The position numbers were made by a program, and so were the translations under genes. 64,000 nucleotides of DNA from positions 412,981 to 476,980 of the forward strand of contig NZ_KE386904.1 of assembly GCF_000429445.1 (NCBI RefSeq), in the 5' to 3' direction. Source of the stretch: Algoriphagus terrigena DSM 22685 (lineage in GTDB: Bacteria; Bacteroidota; Bacteroidia; Cytophagales; Cyclobacteriaceae). Below, in pieces: positions 33,141 to 41,707 of this stretch (positions are counted from its first letter, which is position 1; each line of letters opens with the position of its first letter). The notes beneath the pieces are model-generated. The model was not told the DNA's origin. It worked only from the letters and a program-made list of their open reading frames with translations, and did not search any database.

Positions 33141-33230
33141 TCCACTACAGAGAGAAAAAGGAGAATATGATATTTGCCATTGAAGCCGTATGGCAGACTT
33201 CAAGCCTTATTTCGGTCTCTTGCTGTTTTT
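33141..33230 (+). repeat. Dispersed CGTATG repeat, copy 3
   Basis: The lead CCACTACAGAGAGAAAAAG, then TTTGCCATTGAAGCCGTATG, GCAGACTTCAAGCC and a TTTCGGTCTCTTGC tail. It is very similar to copy 4. Confidence 0.6.
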
Positions 33231-33382
33231 GAGAGAGTAGAGAAAAAAGTTAAGGCTTTCGGTACCCAAACGGCTCAAATCGCCCGTTGTCCTGCTTCTC
33301 CAGAAGTTGGACCATTCACAACTCTCCGTATACTGCTTCAGGAGAAGCAGCATAGCTATAAACCCACCCCCGGCAAAAATTT

Positions 33383-33463
33383 ACCACCGAGAAAAAAGAG
33401 AGGCTCATTATGACCCATTCCTGCCGTATGGCAGACTTCAATCCTCATTATCGGTCTCATGCG
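33383..33463 (+). repeat. Dispersed CGTATG repeat, copy 4
   Basis: The lead ACCACCGAGAAAAAAGAG, then CCATTCCTGCCGTATG, GCAGACTTCAATCC and a TATCGGTCTCATGC tail, matching copy 3 across about 80 bases. Confidence 0.6.
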
Positions 33464-33509
33464 TTTTTTTTTAAGAGCGCAGAGGAAAAAGCCAAGACTT
33501 TTGTGATGA

Positions 33510-34067
33510 TCAGATTGATTTCTCGATGGCCAAGAAATGGGTGTGTGTTTGAGAATCGATAAAGATCGGGATGACCTCTATCCTGCATCGGTAGGCTGTT
33601 CCGTCTTTCTTGTAGTTAAGGAGTGTGGCCTTCATCGGTCTCTTTTTCATGATTGCTTCTCTGATCCTTTTTTTGGACTCAAGACTGGTTTTCGGTCCCT
33701 GAAGAAGATTGGGTTTTTGGCCTACAACCTCTAATGGACAATAACCCGTCATTTCCTCAAATCCATCACTCACCCAAGCGATCACCTGATCCAGATCAGT
33801 CACTACCAAGGCATCAAAATCTTTCCTCAAAAAAAGAGAAATGTCGAGGGTCCACTTGTGAAGCTTCGCAAGCTCACGAAGCTTTCGGATAGCCTTAGAC
33901 GCGGGAGTTTGAAATCTTCTCTGAGAAGCAATATCCCATGCCAATAGCGGATGAGAGACTTGAGAAGGCACAAGTTGGGAATCCAATTCCGGATCCGGAT
34001 CTTGTCCTAATCTTCCGAGGAACACATCCAAGCAGATCATCTCGTTTAGATCAATTCGGCTTTTCAT
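33510..34067 (-). CDS. PAS-domain protein related to LOV sensors but without the photoactive cysteine
   Basis: A 185-residue protein with one PAS domain at about 90-185 and no output domain. The core reads DFDALVVTDLDQVIAWVSDG, FEEMTGYCPLEVVGQKPNLL, QGPKTSLESKKRIREAI, LLNYKKDGTAYRCRIEVIPI and ends HFLAIEKSI. This is the LOV-like subgroup, where GRNCRFLQG is usual; here the stretch is GQKPNLLQG and the flavin-reactive Cys is Pro. It should therefore not form the light adduct, though it could bind another cofactor or partner. The N-terminal 90 residues are unassigned and contain a helical, charged segment. It stands alone between repeat-rich spacers. Confidence 0.82.
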   Translation of the reverse strand: MKSRIDLNEMICLDVFLGRLGQDPDPELDSQLVPSQVSHPLLAWDIASQRRFQTPASKAIRKLRELAKLHKWTLDISLFLRKDFDALVVTDLDQVIAWVSDGFEEMTGYCPLEVVGQKPNLLQGPKTSLESKKRIREAIMKKRPMKATLLNYKKDGTAYRCRIEVIPIFIDSQTHTHFLAIEKSI

Positions 34068-34143
34068 ATGATTATAGTTAGACTTTATGACTATTTGGAA
34101 TGTTGCATGTATCCAAGAAATTTGAATTTAAATTGAATTTTAA

Positions 34144-34170
34144 ATCCCCCTAGCCCCCTTAGGAAGGGGG
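34144..34170. repeat. CCCCCTAGCCCCC intergenic hairpin repeat
   Basis: ATCCCCCTAGCCCCCTTAGG followed by AAGGGGG can form a hairpin (CCCCCTT with AAGGGGG, three-base loop). Elements of this form are commonly met in Bacteroidota intergenic DNA; only one copy is in this window. Confidence 0.5.
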
Positions 34171-34279
34171 AATTTGCCAAAGGCCAGCATCACACCTTTA
34201 TAATCACTGGCTACGTCCAAGATCACGGATACACATATTCGATTTTTAAAGGCCATTTGGAATTTCATTAAATGAAAAA

Positions 34280-34309
34280 GGAGGTCAGCTCCACGCGGTA
34301 CTGACCTCC
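34280..34309 (-). terminator. Intrinsic terminator of metE
   Basis: GGAGGTCAG (34280-34288) pairs with CTGACCTCC (34301-34309). Read on the minus strand the stem is followed by five T residues. It begins ten bases after the metE stop codon. Confidence 0.75.
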
Positions 34310-34319
34310 AATGGCTCAT

Positions 34320-36626
34320 TTAGACTAAAACAGGTTCTCTAAGCGCCTTGGCAGCACCGACCATCTGGATCAGGGCTTCCCTGGTTTCAGGCCAGTGCCG
34401 GGTTTTCAATCCACAATCCGGATTCACCCAAAGGTTTTGCTCTGGAATGACCGCTCGCGCTTTTTTCAACAAAAAGATCATCTCCTCCTGGGATGGCACT
34501 CGCGGAGAATGGATATCATACACTCCGGGCCCGATGTCGTTGGGATAGTTGAACTCTCCAAAAGCGTCCAGAAGCTCCATCTGAGACCGTGAGCACTCGA
34601 TGGTGATCACGTCGGCGTCCATATCTGCGATATCCCGGATGATGTCATTGAATTCCGAGTAGCACATGTGCGTATGGATCTGGGTTTCATCCTCGACACC
34701 CGTGGAAGAGATCCGGAATGCGGTGATCGACCAATCCAGATAGCCCGGCCAGTCAGCTTTCCGAAGGGGCAGCCCTTCGCGGATCGCAGGCTCGTCGATC
34801 TGAATGACCCTGATTCCGGCTTTTTCCAGATCCTGCACCTCATCACGGATCGCCAAAGCAATCTGATAGGCTGTCTCAGACCTCGGCTGATCGTCCCGTA
34901 CAAACGACCACTGCAAGATCGTCACCGGCCCGGTCAGCATCCCTTTTACAGGTACCGGAGTCAGCGACTGGGCAAACTCAGCCCAATACACGGTCATTGC
35001 TTTGGGTCGTGATACGTCCCCAAAGACGATCGGCGGCTTCACACACCTGGAGCCGTAACTCTGCACCCAGCCATTCTTCGAAAAGGTGTATCCATTGAGC
35101 TGCTCGCCAAAATACTCCACCATGTCATTGCGCTCGTATTCTCCATGTACCAGTACATCGAGTCCGATCTCCTCCTGCCATTTGATCAGTTCGGTGGTTT
35201 CTTCGCGGAGCAACCGATCGTATTCTTCGGGGCTGAGTTCCCCTTTTTTCAGTTTGGCCCGCCAGGATCTTACCTCTTTGGTTTGAGGAAAAGAGCCAAT
35301 AGTCGTGGTCGGAAAAACTGGCAGATTGAGCACTTTCTGCTGGTTTTGCTTTCTGAGAGCAAAGGCCGATTTTCTCGAAGACATCGCGGGAGTGATTGCA
35401 GCCACCCGTGCTTTTACCTGAGGATCATGAATCAACGGAGCAGTTTTCCGAGCTGCTAGTGAAGCTTGATTTTTTAGAAAACCTCCCGAGTCCTTCGTTC
35501 CATTCTTTGCCAGATTCTTCAGCAAGGCTACTTCCCGGAGTTTTTGCTTCGCAAAAGCCATCCAGCTTTTGATCTCAGGCAATAGGATATGCTCATCCGT
35601 CTCCAGCGCCAAGTCACAGGGAACATGCAAGAGCGAACAAGACGGCGCAATCATCACACGGGCTTCGCCCAATCTGTCTACCACCTCATGGATGGTTTTA
35701 AGGGACGCTTCCAGGTCATTGATCCAGATATTCCGGCCGTCGACGACTCCCAAAGAAAGTGACATCTTTTCAGGAATCACAGAAAGCAGTTCCGGGAGCT
35801 GATCGGCATTTCTGACCAAATCGAGGTGCAGGGCACACACCGGCAAGGAGGCCGCCAGCGAACCTTGCCCATCCAACCCTTCAAAATAGGTTGCCAGCAG
35901 GATTTTTAGCTTGGGGAATTCCTTCCGGATCTGGGTATAAACATACGTGAATGCCTCCCGTTCTTTTTCTCCCAAGTCCAGGGCAAGAAACGGCTCGTCA
36001 AACTGAACCCACTCCACATGGGCTTTTTCGAGTCGCTTGAGGATCTCCAGATAGACCGGCAGCAGGTTTGGGATCAGATCAATCCGGTCAAATCCGCTCT
36101 CCTTTTCTTTACCCAAAAGAAGATAAGAAACCGGCCCGATCAGCACCGGTTTGGTCTGGATACCGAGCTGTTTGGCTTCATTGAATTCGTCAATGATTTT
36201 GGTCGAGAACAGCTTGAAGGGTTGGTTCTTGCGGAATTCCGGAACCAGATAATGGTAATTGGTATCAAACCATTTGGTCATCTCCAAGGCGGTGATGTCC
36301 ATCCCGTCCTTTTGGAAACTACGGGCCATGGCAAAATACAGGTCGGTTTCGGATTTTTTCCCGCTCAGGACGATCTCGTGAAACCGCTCCGGGATCGCAT
36401 TGACCATCAGGGACATGTCAAGGATCTGGTCGTAAAACGAGAAGTCGTTAGACGGGATGAGGTCGATTCCCTCCTGCTTTTGCAGCAGCCAGTTTTCTTC
36501 CCGGATCTTGCTCCCCGTGTGGAGGAGCTGCTGGAGTGTGGATTTTCCCGCCCAATAGTCTTCGCAGGCTTTTTTCAATTGACGTTGGCTACCAATTCGC
36601 GGATAGCCCAGGTTGTGCGTCAGCAT
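34320..36626 (-). CDS. metE: Cobalamin-independent methionine synthase
   Basis: A 768-residue cytoplasmic enzyme that transfers a methyl group from 5-methyltetrahydropteroyl-triglutamate to homocysteine. The N-terminal half opens with LTHNLGYPRIGSQRQLKKA and the C-terminal half with LPVFPTTTIGSFPQTKEVR, the two related barrels of MetE. Zinc and homocysteine site motifs are HTHMCYSEFNDI, the following ADVITIECSRSQMELL and VNPDCGLKTR, giving the His, Cys, Glu and Cys ligands. Length is normal for the family. A cobalamin riboswitch lies in its leader, so when B12 is present this B12-free route is shut down; that fits the existence of a B12-dependent MetH elsewhere in the genome, which is inferred. 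A terminator follows directly. Confidence 0.95.
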   Translation of the reverse strand: MLTHNLGYPRIGSQRQLKKACEDYWAGKSTLQQLLHTGSKIREENWLLQKQEGIDLIPSNDFSFYDQILDMSLMVNAIPERFHEIVLSGKKSETDLYFAMARSFQKDGMDITALEMTKWFDTNYHYLVPEFRKNQPFKLFSTKIIDEFNEAKQLGIQTKPVLIGPVSYLLLGKEKESGFDRIDLIPNLLPVYLEILKRLEKAHVEWVQFDEPFLALDLGEKEREAFTYVYTQIRKEFPKLKILLATYFEGLDGQGSLAASLPVCALHLDLVRNADQLPELLSVIPEKMSLSLGVVDGRNIWINDLEASLKTIHEVVDRLGEARVMIAPSCSLLHVPCDLALETDEHILLPEIKSWMAFAKQKLREVALLKNLAKNGTKDSGGFLKNQASLAARKTAPLIHDPQVKARVAAITPAMSSRKSAFALRKQNQQKVLNLPVFPTTTIGSFPQTKEVRSWRAKLKKGELSPEEYDRLLREETTELIKWQEEIGLDVLVHGEYERNDMVEYFGEQLNGYTFSKNGWVQSYGSRCVKPPIVFGDVSRPKAMTVYWAEFAQSLTPVPVKGMLTGPVTILQWSFVRDDQPRSETAYQIALAIRDEVQDLEKAGIRVIQIDEPAIREGLPLRKADWPGYLDWSITAFRISSTGVEDETQIHTHMCYSEFNDIIRDIADMDADVITIECSRSQMELLDAFGEFNYPNDIGPGVYDIHSPRVPSQEEMIFLLKKARAVIPEQNLWVNPDCGLKTRHWPETREALIQMVGAAKALREPVLV

Positions 36627-36799
36627 GTTGTTTGCTTTAAAATTAGAAATAGTTTATTGCAGCCTTTGAGCAATTAAACGTATCACTTACGCAAACTAAA
36701 ATATCAGAAAAAGACACACCAATCCCCCGGGCAAAAGTGGAATGGATGGTTCAATGCCTGACATAGGCTTCAGATCGCGAAAGCAATGTCAATGCGTTT

Positions 36800-36985
36800 G
36801 TGGCAAGTCTCCTGACTTTCCTGACACTACCCGCCTTCTCATCCCTTTCGGGACAATGGCATTCTTGGATAGGGCTGTTTTCTGACAAAAAATCAGAACA
36901 GGATTACAGTTGCGCGACAGTCCATGATTTTCACATGGTTCCTTATTAATTCCCCGGAAGGGAAACCGCAAACGGCTTTGAGTTT
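36800..36985 (-). ncRNA. Cobalamin (B12) riboswitch upstream of metE
   Basis: On the minus strand this leader contains the class landmarks in order: GGAACCATGTGAAAATCATG (a 'GGAA..GTG.AAATC' segment), then ACTGTCGCGCAACTGTAATC (the C-GC-AACTGTA core, 36921-36902), a variable hairpin region, and AAGTCAGGAGACTTGCCAC (36818-36800), the 'AAG.C.GGA.AC..GCC' B12-box part. It ends about 170 bases before the metE start. No T-run terminator is clear between aptamer and gene, so control by translation initiation is possible. Confidence 0.85.
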
Positions 36986-37010
36986 AAGATGAACAAAAGA
37001 ACGTACGGGG

Positions 37011-37018
37011 CGAAAGTA
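37011..37018 (-). promoter_or_regulatory. Putative metE promoter -7 box
   Basis: TACTTTCG on the minus strand differs from TAnnTTTG at one position and lies about 25 bases upstream of the riboswitch, at the place expected for its transcription start. Confidence 0.3.
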
Positions 37019-37098
37019 AGAAGAAAACCCGAGGCAATGTCAGGGATTTCGAAATTTGGCTAATCCCATTTTGGCTGCGGGTCATTAATAGCGGCCTT

Positions 37099-37130
37099 CG
37101 TCAACGGTCGACAGACGACAGTACACAGCG
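37099..37130 (+). repeat. GTCAAC/GTCGAC intergenic repeat, copy 2
   Basis: CGTCAACGGTCGACAGACGA followed by CAGTACACAGCG, a rearranged form of the words at 30501-30536. It lies in the spacer between the metE leader and an unknown gene. Confidence 0.5.
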
Positions 37131-37144
37131 CTTGGAAAATCAGT

Positions 37145-37852
37145 TTAGCTGATCTGCTGCAAGACCAAGCGCTTGGAGATCGGTACCAGCGTCTCCTCGA
37201 TCGGCACCGCGTGATGACTGTGAAGCCGCCAAGTGGCGGGATTGGGAAGTTCCTTTACTTCCCGGATCAGCTGCATCTTCAGCCTTTCCAGCGTGTTGAA
37301 GAGGTTTTTTTGAAAAATCCCCAGAAACCAGAACGTAATACTTCGAAACTTCTCCCCTGCCATCTGAAGCAGGTTGGACTTGTAACGAAAGGCGTGTACG
37401 TCCGGATTGCTTTCCCGTGTCATCAGGATAAATCCCTCCCGGTTGTAGATGGGTTGAATGCCCACGGGCTCAAACTCGACCTGCTCCTCGACAAAATTAT
37501 AGATTGACTTCCCCTCCTCGATCTGAGTCGCAATCCGCGGCAGTGCATACTCTGCGATCTGCGAGACCTCCTTCATGATCTCTCCGTCTTCGACTTTCTT
37601 CTCAAACTGCAGCTGCGCATTCCTGAAGTCTATGCCATTGAGCGCTTTTGGGAAGAGCTTGCTCAGTTCCGTCTTGCCGGATTCCAGCTCATGCAACAGC
37701 CGGTGGTGATCGATCAGGTCTGACAGCATGGGATAGAGTTTGACTGCCTGAAACTCCCGCTCTGCTTCCTGCAGATATGCCAGGAGTTGGTACTTTTTGT
37801 ACTCAAAATCGATCAGACCTTCGGTGATCCAGTTCTTAGGTAGGGTTCGCAT
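37145..37852 (-). CDS. Conserved-looking protein of unknown function
   Basis: A protein of 235 residues from the ATG at 37852, where MRTLPKNWITEGLIDFEYKK gives a natural start; another in-frame ATG is at 37891. I do not recognise the family. It is soluble, with helical and charged segments (YLQEAEREFQAVKLYPML, FEKKVEDGEIMKEVSQI) and a mixed C-terminal part (FRSITFWFLGIFQKNLFN, TWRLHSHHAVPIEETLVP). There is no signal peptide or membrane helix. It is transcribed away from groES and toward metE, behind a small AT-rich gap. Codon use and length argue for a real gene. Confidence 0.7.
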   Translation of the reverse strand: MRTLPKNWITEGLIDFEYKKYQLLAYLQEAEREFQAVKLYPMLSDLIDHHRLLHELESGKTELSKLFPKALNGIDFRNAQLQFEKKVEDGEIMKEVSQIAEYALPRIATQIEEGKSIYNFVEEQVEFEPVGIQPIYNREGFILMTRESNPDVHAFRYKSNLLQMAGEKFRSITFWFLGIFQKNLFNTLERLKMQLIREVKELPNPATWRLHSHHAVPIEETLVPISKRLVLQQIS

Positions 37853-38076
37853 AGGTTTCAAGGTTTGGATTAAAATACACATTTCTGACATTTTTTACCT
37901 ACATACGGGAAAATTTGGCAGATCATAAGCCGCTCATTCAAAGCTCGAGACGGATCCCCCGACCCGATTTACAGTCGATTTGTCAGCCTTTTGCCGCAAA
38001 AGCTCCCTTGGCACAGGAAGTGATAAGAGGGCAATAGCATTTTAATCTAAAATTTAACCTTAAACAATTTAATACT

Positions 38077-38355
38077 ATGTCAAACGTGAACATCAAACCT
38101 CTTGCAGACCGAGTTTTGGTACAGCCAGCTGCAGCAGAAGAGAAAACCGCTTCTGGTCTTTACATCCCGGATACTGCCAAAGAAAAACCGCAAAAAGGGA
38201 CTGTAGTAGCAGTAGGAAACGGCAAAAAAGATGAGCCATTGACTGTGAAAGTGGGTGACACTGTTTTGTACGGTAAATATTCCGGCACTGAACTGAGCGT
38301 AGAAGGCAAAGATTTCCTCATCATGAGAGAGTCTGACATCTTCGCGATCCTTTAA
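38077..38355 (+). CDS. groES: Co-chaperonin GroES
   Basis: A 92-residue co-chaperonin that caps the GroEL ring. It starts NIKPLADRVLVQPAAAEEKT, followed by the mobile-loop sequence ASGLYIPDTAKEKPQKGTVV, then VKVGDTVLYGKYSGTELSV and the end LIMRESDIFAIL. All are typical. It precedes groEL by 39 bases, as in most bacteria. The upstream 150 bases contain a TTGGCAC word 95 bases ahead, but no standard heat-shock element (such as CIRCE) is visible. Confidence 0.97.
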   Translation: MSNVNIKPLADRVLVQPAAAEEKTASGLYIPDTAKEKPQKGTVVAVGNGKKDEPLTVKVGDTVLYGKYSGTELSVEGKDFLIMRESDIFAIL

Positions 38356-38394
38356 TCAATCAAACAAAATCAACAACTGAAAATTTAAAATATC

Positions 38395-40023
38395 ATGGCA
38401 AAACAATTGTTTTTCGATACCGATGCTAGGGATCGTCTGAAAAAAGGTGTGGATGCATTGGCAGACGCAGTAAAAGTTACTTTGGGCCCTAAAGGCCGTA
38501 ATGTCATCATTGACAAAAAATTTGGCGCTCCGACCATCACCAAAGACGGTGTGTCAGTAGCAAAAGAGATCGAGTTGTCTGAGCCGATCGAAAACATGGG
38601 CGCTCAGCTCGTGAAAGAAGTGGCTTCCAAGACTGCCGACAACGCGGGTGACGGAACTACGACTGCGACTGTATTGGCACAAGCCATCTTCAACGTTGGC
38701 ATCAAAAACGTAGCAGCAGGTGCAAACCCAATGGATCTGAAAAGAGGCATTGACAAAGCTGTCGCTGCAGTAGTTGCTAAACTGAAAGCAGACTCCAAGC
38801 AAATCTCTACTTCCAAAGAGATCGCTCAGGTGGCTACCGTATCTGCAAACAACGACGAAGAGATCGGTAACATGATCTCTGACGCGATGGACAAAGTCGG
38901 TAAAGACGGTGTGATCACTGTAGAGGAAGCAAAAGGTACTGAGACTGACGTGAAGACTGTAGAAGGTATGCAGTTTGACAGAGGTTACCTTTCGCCTTAC
39001 TTCGTAACCAACACGGAGAAGATGGAAGCTGAATTGGACAATCCATTCATCCTGATCTACGACAAGAAGATCTCTTCCATGAAAGAATTGCTTCCTGTAC
39101 TTGAGCCAGTAGCTCAGTCTGGCAAGCCATTGTTGATCATCTCTGAAGATGTAGACGGTGAAGCTTTGGCTACTTTGGTAGTGAACAAGATCAGAGGCGC
39201 TTTGAAAGTTGCTGCTGTGAAAGCTCCAGGTTTCGGTGACAGAAGAAAAGCAATGTTGGAAGACATCGCGATCCTGACCGGCGGAACTGTCATCTCTGAA
39301 GAAAGAGGTTTCAAATTGGAAAACGCTACGCCTGACATGTTGGGTAGAGCTGAGAAGATCAACATCGACAAAGACAACACCACCATCGTAAACGGTGCAG
39401 GTGACAAAGCTGCCATCAAAGGCAGAATCGCTGAGATCAAAGCTCAGATCGAAAAAACCACTTCTGACTACGACAGAGAGAAGCTTCAGGAAAGGCTTGC
39501 CAAATTGTCTGGCGGAGTTGCGATCCTGTACATCGGTGCTGCCACTGAAGTAGAGATGAAAGAGAAGAAGGACCGTGTAGATGATGCTTTGCACGCTACA
39601 AGAGCTGCCGTACAAGAAGGTGTAGTAGTAGGTGGTGGTGTGGCGCTTGTAAGAGCTGCTGACGCACTTGCTGACCTGAAAGGTGAAAACGAAGATCAGG
39701 ACACCGGTATCAACATCATCCGTCTGGCGATCGAGTCTCCACTGAGAACAATCGTAGCCAACGCCGGCGGTGAGCCGTCTGTGGTGATCAACAAGATCAG
39801 AGAAAACAAAGGAAACTTTGGCTACAATGCAAGAACAGACGTTTACGAAGATCTATTTGCAGCAGGAGTTATCGATCCTACGAAAGTAACTCGATTGGCT
39901 CTTGAAAACGCCGCTTCCATCGCAGCGTTGCTATTGACCACTGAGTGTGTAGTAGCTGATGTAAAAGAAGATTCTCCGTCTATGCCTCAAATGGGCGGCG
40001 GCGGAATGGGTGGCATGATGTAA
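38395..40023 (+). CDS. groEL: Chaperonin GroEL
   Basis: A 542-residue ATP-driven chaperonin subunit. LFFDTDARDRLKKGVDALAD, VTLGPKGRNVIIDKKFGAP, the nucleotide-binding DNAGDGTTTATVLAQAI, APGFGDRRKAMLEDIAILTG, and GGVALVRAADAL are standard. The C-terminus has the usual Gly-Met tail (MGGGGMGGMM). No residues of the ATP site are missing. It is cotranscribed with groES and followed by a strong terminator. A 353-codon open frame on the opposite strand is a by-product of its codon use. Confidence 0.98.
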   Translation: MAKQLFFDTDARDRLKKGVDALADAVKVTLGPKGRNVIIDKKFGAPTITKDGVSVAKEIELSEPIENMGAQLVKEVASKTADNAGDGTTTATVLAQAIFNVGIKNVAAGANPMDLKRGIDKAVAAVVAKLKADSKQISTSKEIAQVATVSANNDEEIGNMISDAMDKVGKDGVITVEEAKGTETDVKTVEGMQFDRGYLSPYFVTNTEKMEAELDNPFILIYDKKISSMKELLPVLEPVAQSGKPLLIISEDVDGEALATLVVNKIRGALKVAAVKAPGFGDRRKAMLEDIAILTGGTVISEERGFKLENATPDMLGRAEKINIDKDNTTIVNGAGDKAAIKGRIAEIKAQIEKTTSDYDREKLQERLAKLSGGVAILYIGAATEVEMKEKKDRVDDALHATRAAVQEGVVVGGGVALVRAADALADLKGENEDQDTGINIIRLAIESPLRTIVANAGGEPSVVINKIRENKGNFGYNARTDVYEDLFAAGVIDPTKVTRLALENAASIAALLLTTECVVADVKEDSPSMPQMGGGGMGGMM

Positions 40024-40040
40024 TCAACACCCACAATACT

Positions 40041-40070
40041 AAAAAAGGAGGCCTCAGTGCCTCCTTTTTT
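40041..40070 (+). terminator. Intrinsic terminator of groES-groEL
   Basis: AAAAAAGGAGGC (40041-40052) and GCCTCCTTTTTT (40059-40070) form a perfect 12-base stem with a 6-base loop and a T-run, 17 bases beyond the groEL stop. Confidence 0.9.
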
Positions 40071-40193
40071 ATTGCCCTGATTTATAGTCTTTATATATAC
40101 TTGAAAATAAAAAGCAGCGAATTCCTTTCTTGGGAATAGGGAATAATTGTATTTTGGAGTACTTACACACACTAACGCCCGACCTTACACTTA

Positions 40194-40580
40194 ATGGTTC
40201 ACTTTGATGCTGTTTTTTTAGTGGATGATGACCCCATCAATAACCTTATCAATAGGAGACTTTTGGGAAAAACACGGATTGGCGGGCGGATAGAGGAGTT
40301 TTTGAGTGGTCAGGATGCGCTCGGAAAGATCACGGAGCTCAACCCCGACGACAGTCTCCTTATTTTTCTCGACATCAATATGCCAGTGCTGAACGGCTGG
40401 GAATTCTTAAACAAGTATATGGAGATCTATCCAGACCGTGCTGACAAGATTGTCATCCTCTCCAGCTCCATAGATTTTCAGGACAGACAAAGGGCAGATG
40501 GATACCAGATCGTCTCCGGTTTTCTTGAAAAGCCACTTACCATCGACAAGATCAACTATCAGATGGAAAAATACGCTTAA
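40194..40580 (+). CDS. Single-domain response regulator
   Basis: A 128-residue CheY-like receiver with no output domain. FLVDDDPINNLINRRLL gives the acidic pair, LIFLDINMPVLNGWEFL the phosphorylated Asp (about residue 61), VILSSSIDFQDRQRA the conserved Ser/Thr, and FLEKPLTIDKI the Lys-Pro. All four key positions are present, so it should be phosphorylatable. No histidine kinase gene lies nearby; a hybrid kinase elsewhere or a phosphorelay is the likely partner. It faces the serine hydrolase gene tail to tail with a six-base gap. Confidence 0.9.
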   Translation: MVHFDAVFLVDDDPINNLINRRLLGKTRIGGRIEEFLSGQDALGKITELNPDDSLLIFLDINMPVLNGWEFLNKYMEIYPDRADKIVILSSSIDFQDRQRADGYQIVSGFLEKPLTIDKINYQMEKYA

Positions 40581-40585
40581 GCCGA

Positions 40586-41704
40586 TCAATCCATCACCTG
40601 ATCCAAGCGCTCCCAAATATCCCGCATCAACGCATAGGGTACCGGCGACTCACCATCTGAGCTCCCCATCCTGACAATGACCAGATTCTTCGAAGGAATT
40701 ACCATCAGAAACTGTCCGCTCTTTCCCATCGCCTGATACATGTCTGCCGGCGCTTGGGGAATCATCGAACCGGCAGTCTCAGCCTTCGAACCTGGAGCCT
40801 TAAAGGAAGCCTTCCCGTTCAACCAAGTCAGATAGCCATAGCTTAGATTTAACTTTTGGGAGGTTTGGTACATCTTTTCGAAATAGTCCCCCGACCAGAT
40901 CTCCGTTCCATCCCAGTGACCCTTTGCCAGCATCAGCAGTCCAAACCGCGCAAAGGAACGCGCGTCGGAATAGAACACGTCGTTGAATCCGCTTTGCTGC
41001 CAAAAACCAGTCATCCCGATCTTGTCTCCCAAGTTATCTTTGAAAAAGCTCTGATAGTCTTTTCCAGAGGCTTTTTCGATCACATGCTTCAACAGCGAGT
41101 ACGCGGCATTGTGGTAGCTCCAGCGCGTCCCCGGATTTGCCAGATATTTCATATTCTCCGGAGCGGAATCGTCCGGATTTTCAACTCTGTCATCCAATCC
41201 TGTCGTCATCGTCAGATGGTGGATCAGACGGATCTCCTTTTCTTGCTTAGCCGACATTGACGTCCAGCCTTCCCCCAGGTATTTTTGGGTGCGATCATTG
41301 GTTTTCAGCAACTTTTGCTGCTGCGCGATACCGACCAGGGCCGCAGTAAGTGTCTTCCCGGCCGAGGACCAGTACCAGAGGGAGTTTTGATCCATCTCCC
41401 CCACTCCTGTCAGCTTGGCTCCCCAGTATTCCTCCACCACAATCTTGCCGTCTTTCAGGATGATAAAAGCCCGGGTGTCCTGGGTTGGCAGCCAGGCCAG
41501 CATCTCAGCAAGCGCTGTCTGATCCCAACCCAATTCTGCAACTGGCATTTTTTCCCAATCGGAAGTTTCCGTGGGTGGGAAATACAGAGAAGAAGTGAGC
41601 GGCGACTTTTGGGCTTCGGCACAGTGAAATGTAAAAAAAGCCCAGCATCCCATCGCCAGCTTGATGCAGGTAAAAAATCGATTTGATGGCATGCCGGGCT
41701 TCAT
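40586..41704 (-). CDS. Exported serine hydrolase of the class C beta-lactamase family
   Basis: A 372-residue protein with an N-terminal hydrophobic signal (about residues 10-30, ending AEAQ). The catalytic SxxK is S114-A-G-K117 in WYWSSAGKTLTAAL, the Tyr-x-Asn is in RWSYHNAAYSLLKHV, and a closing MGKSGQFLMVIP segment holds the third (K/H-S/T-G type) motif. These are marks of the beta-lactamase/DD-peptidase/esterase superfamily (Pfam Beta-lactamase). Actual substrates in this group are diverse: peptidoglycan peptides, D-amino acid esters or small esters. It starts three bases after the S10 peptidase stop codon and is likely cotranscribed with it. Confidence 0.87.
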   Translation of the reverse strand: MKPGMPSNRFFTCIKLAMGCWAFFTFHCAEAQKSPLTSSLYFPPTETSDWEKMPVAELGWDQTALAEMLAWLPTQDTRAFIILKDGKIVVEEYWGAKLTGVGEMDQNSLWYWSSAGKTLTAALVGIAQQQKLLKTNDRTQKYLGEGWTSMSAKQEKEIRLIHHLTMTTGLDDRVENPDDSAPENMKYLANPGTRWSYHNAAYSLLKHVIEKASGKDYQSFFKDNLGDKIGMTGFWQQSGFNDVFYSDARSFARFGLLMLAKGHWDGTEIWSGDYFEKMYQTSQKLNLSYGYLTWLNGKASFKAPGSKAETAGSMIPQAPADMYQAMGKSGQFLMVIPSKNLVIVRMGSSDGESPVPYALMRDIWERLDQVMD

Positions 41705-41707
41705 GGT

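Larger units (their letters stand above)
32878..33509. other. Repeat-rich intergenic region
   Basis: About 630 bases between the PAS gene end and the M1 peptidase start with no credible gene. It contains three copies of the CGTATG repeat and several CACAGAGAA or CCTCCGTGGTG words of the kind widely scattered through bacterial intergenic DNA. Confidence 0.65.

Noticed and set aside
33174..33413. A 79-codon open frame in the spacer before the M1 peptidase
   Set aside because: It is made of the CGTATG repeats and has no protein-like features.
36789..36971. A 60-codon open frame upstream of metE
   Set aside because: It coincides with the cobalamin riboswitch, whose conserved bases explain the region.
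38005..38030. TTGGCACAGGAAGTGAT upstream of groES as a sigma-54 promoter
   Set aside because: The -24 part (TGGCAC) fits, but the -12 part is GTGAT instead of TTGCA, and nothing else supports sigma-54 control.
38554..39615. A 353-codon open frame antisense to groEL
   Set aside because: It lies wholly within groEL, has a composition unlike any protein family (Ser, Phe and Val rich from complement codons) and is explained by groEL codon bias.
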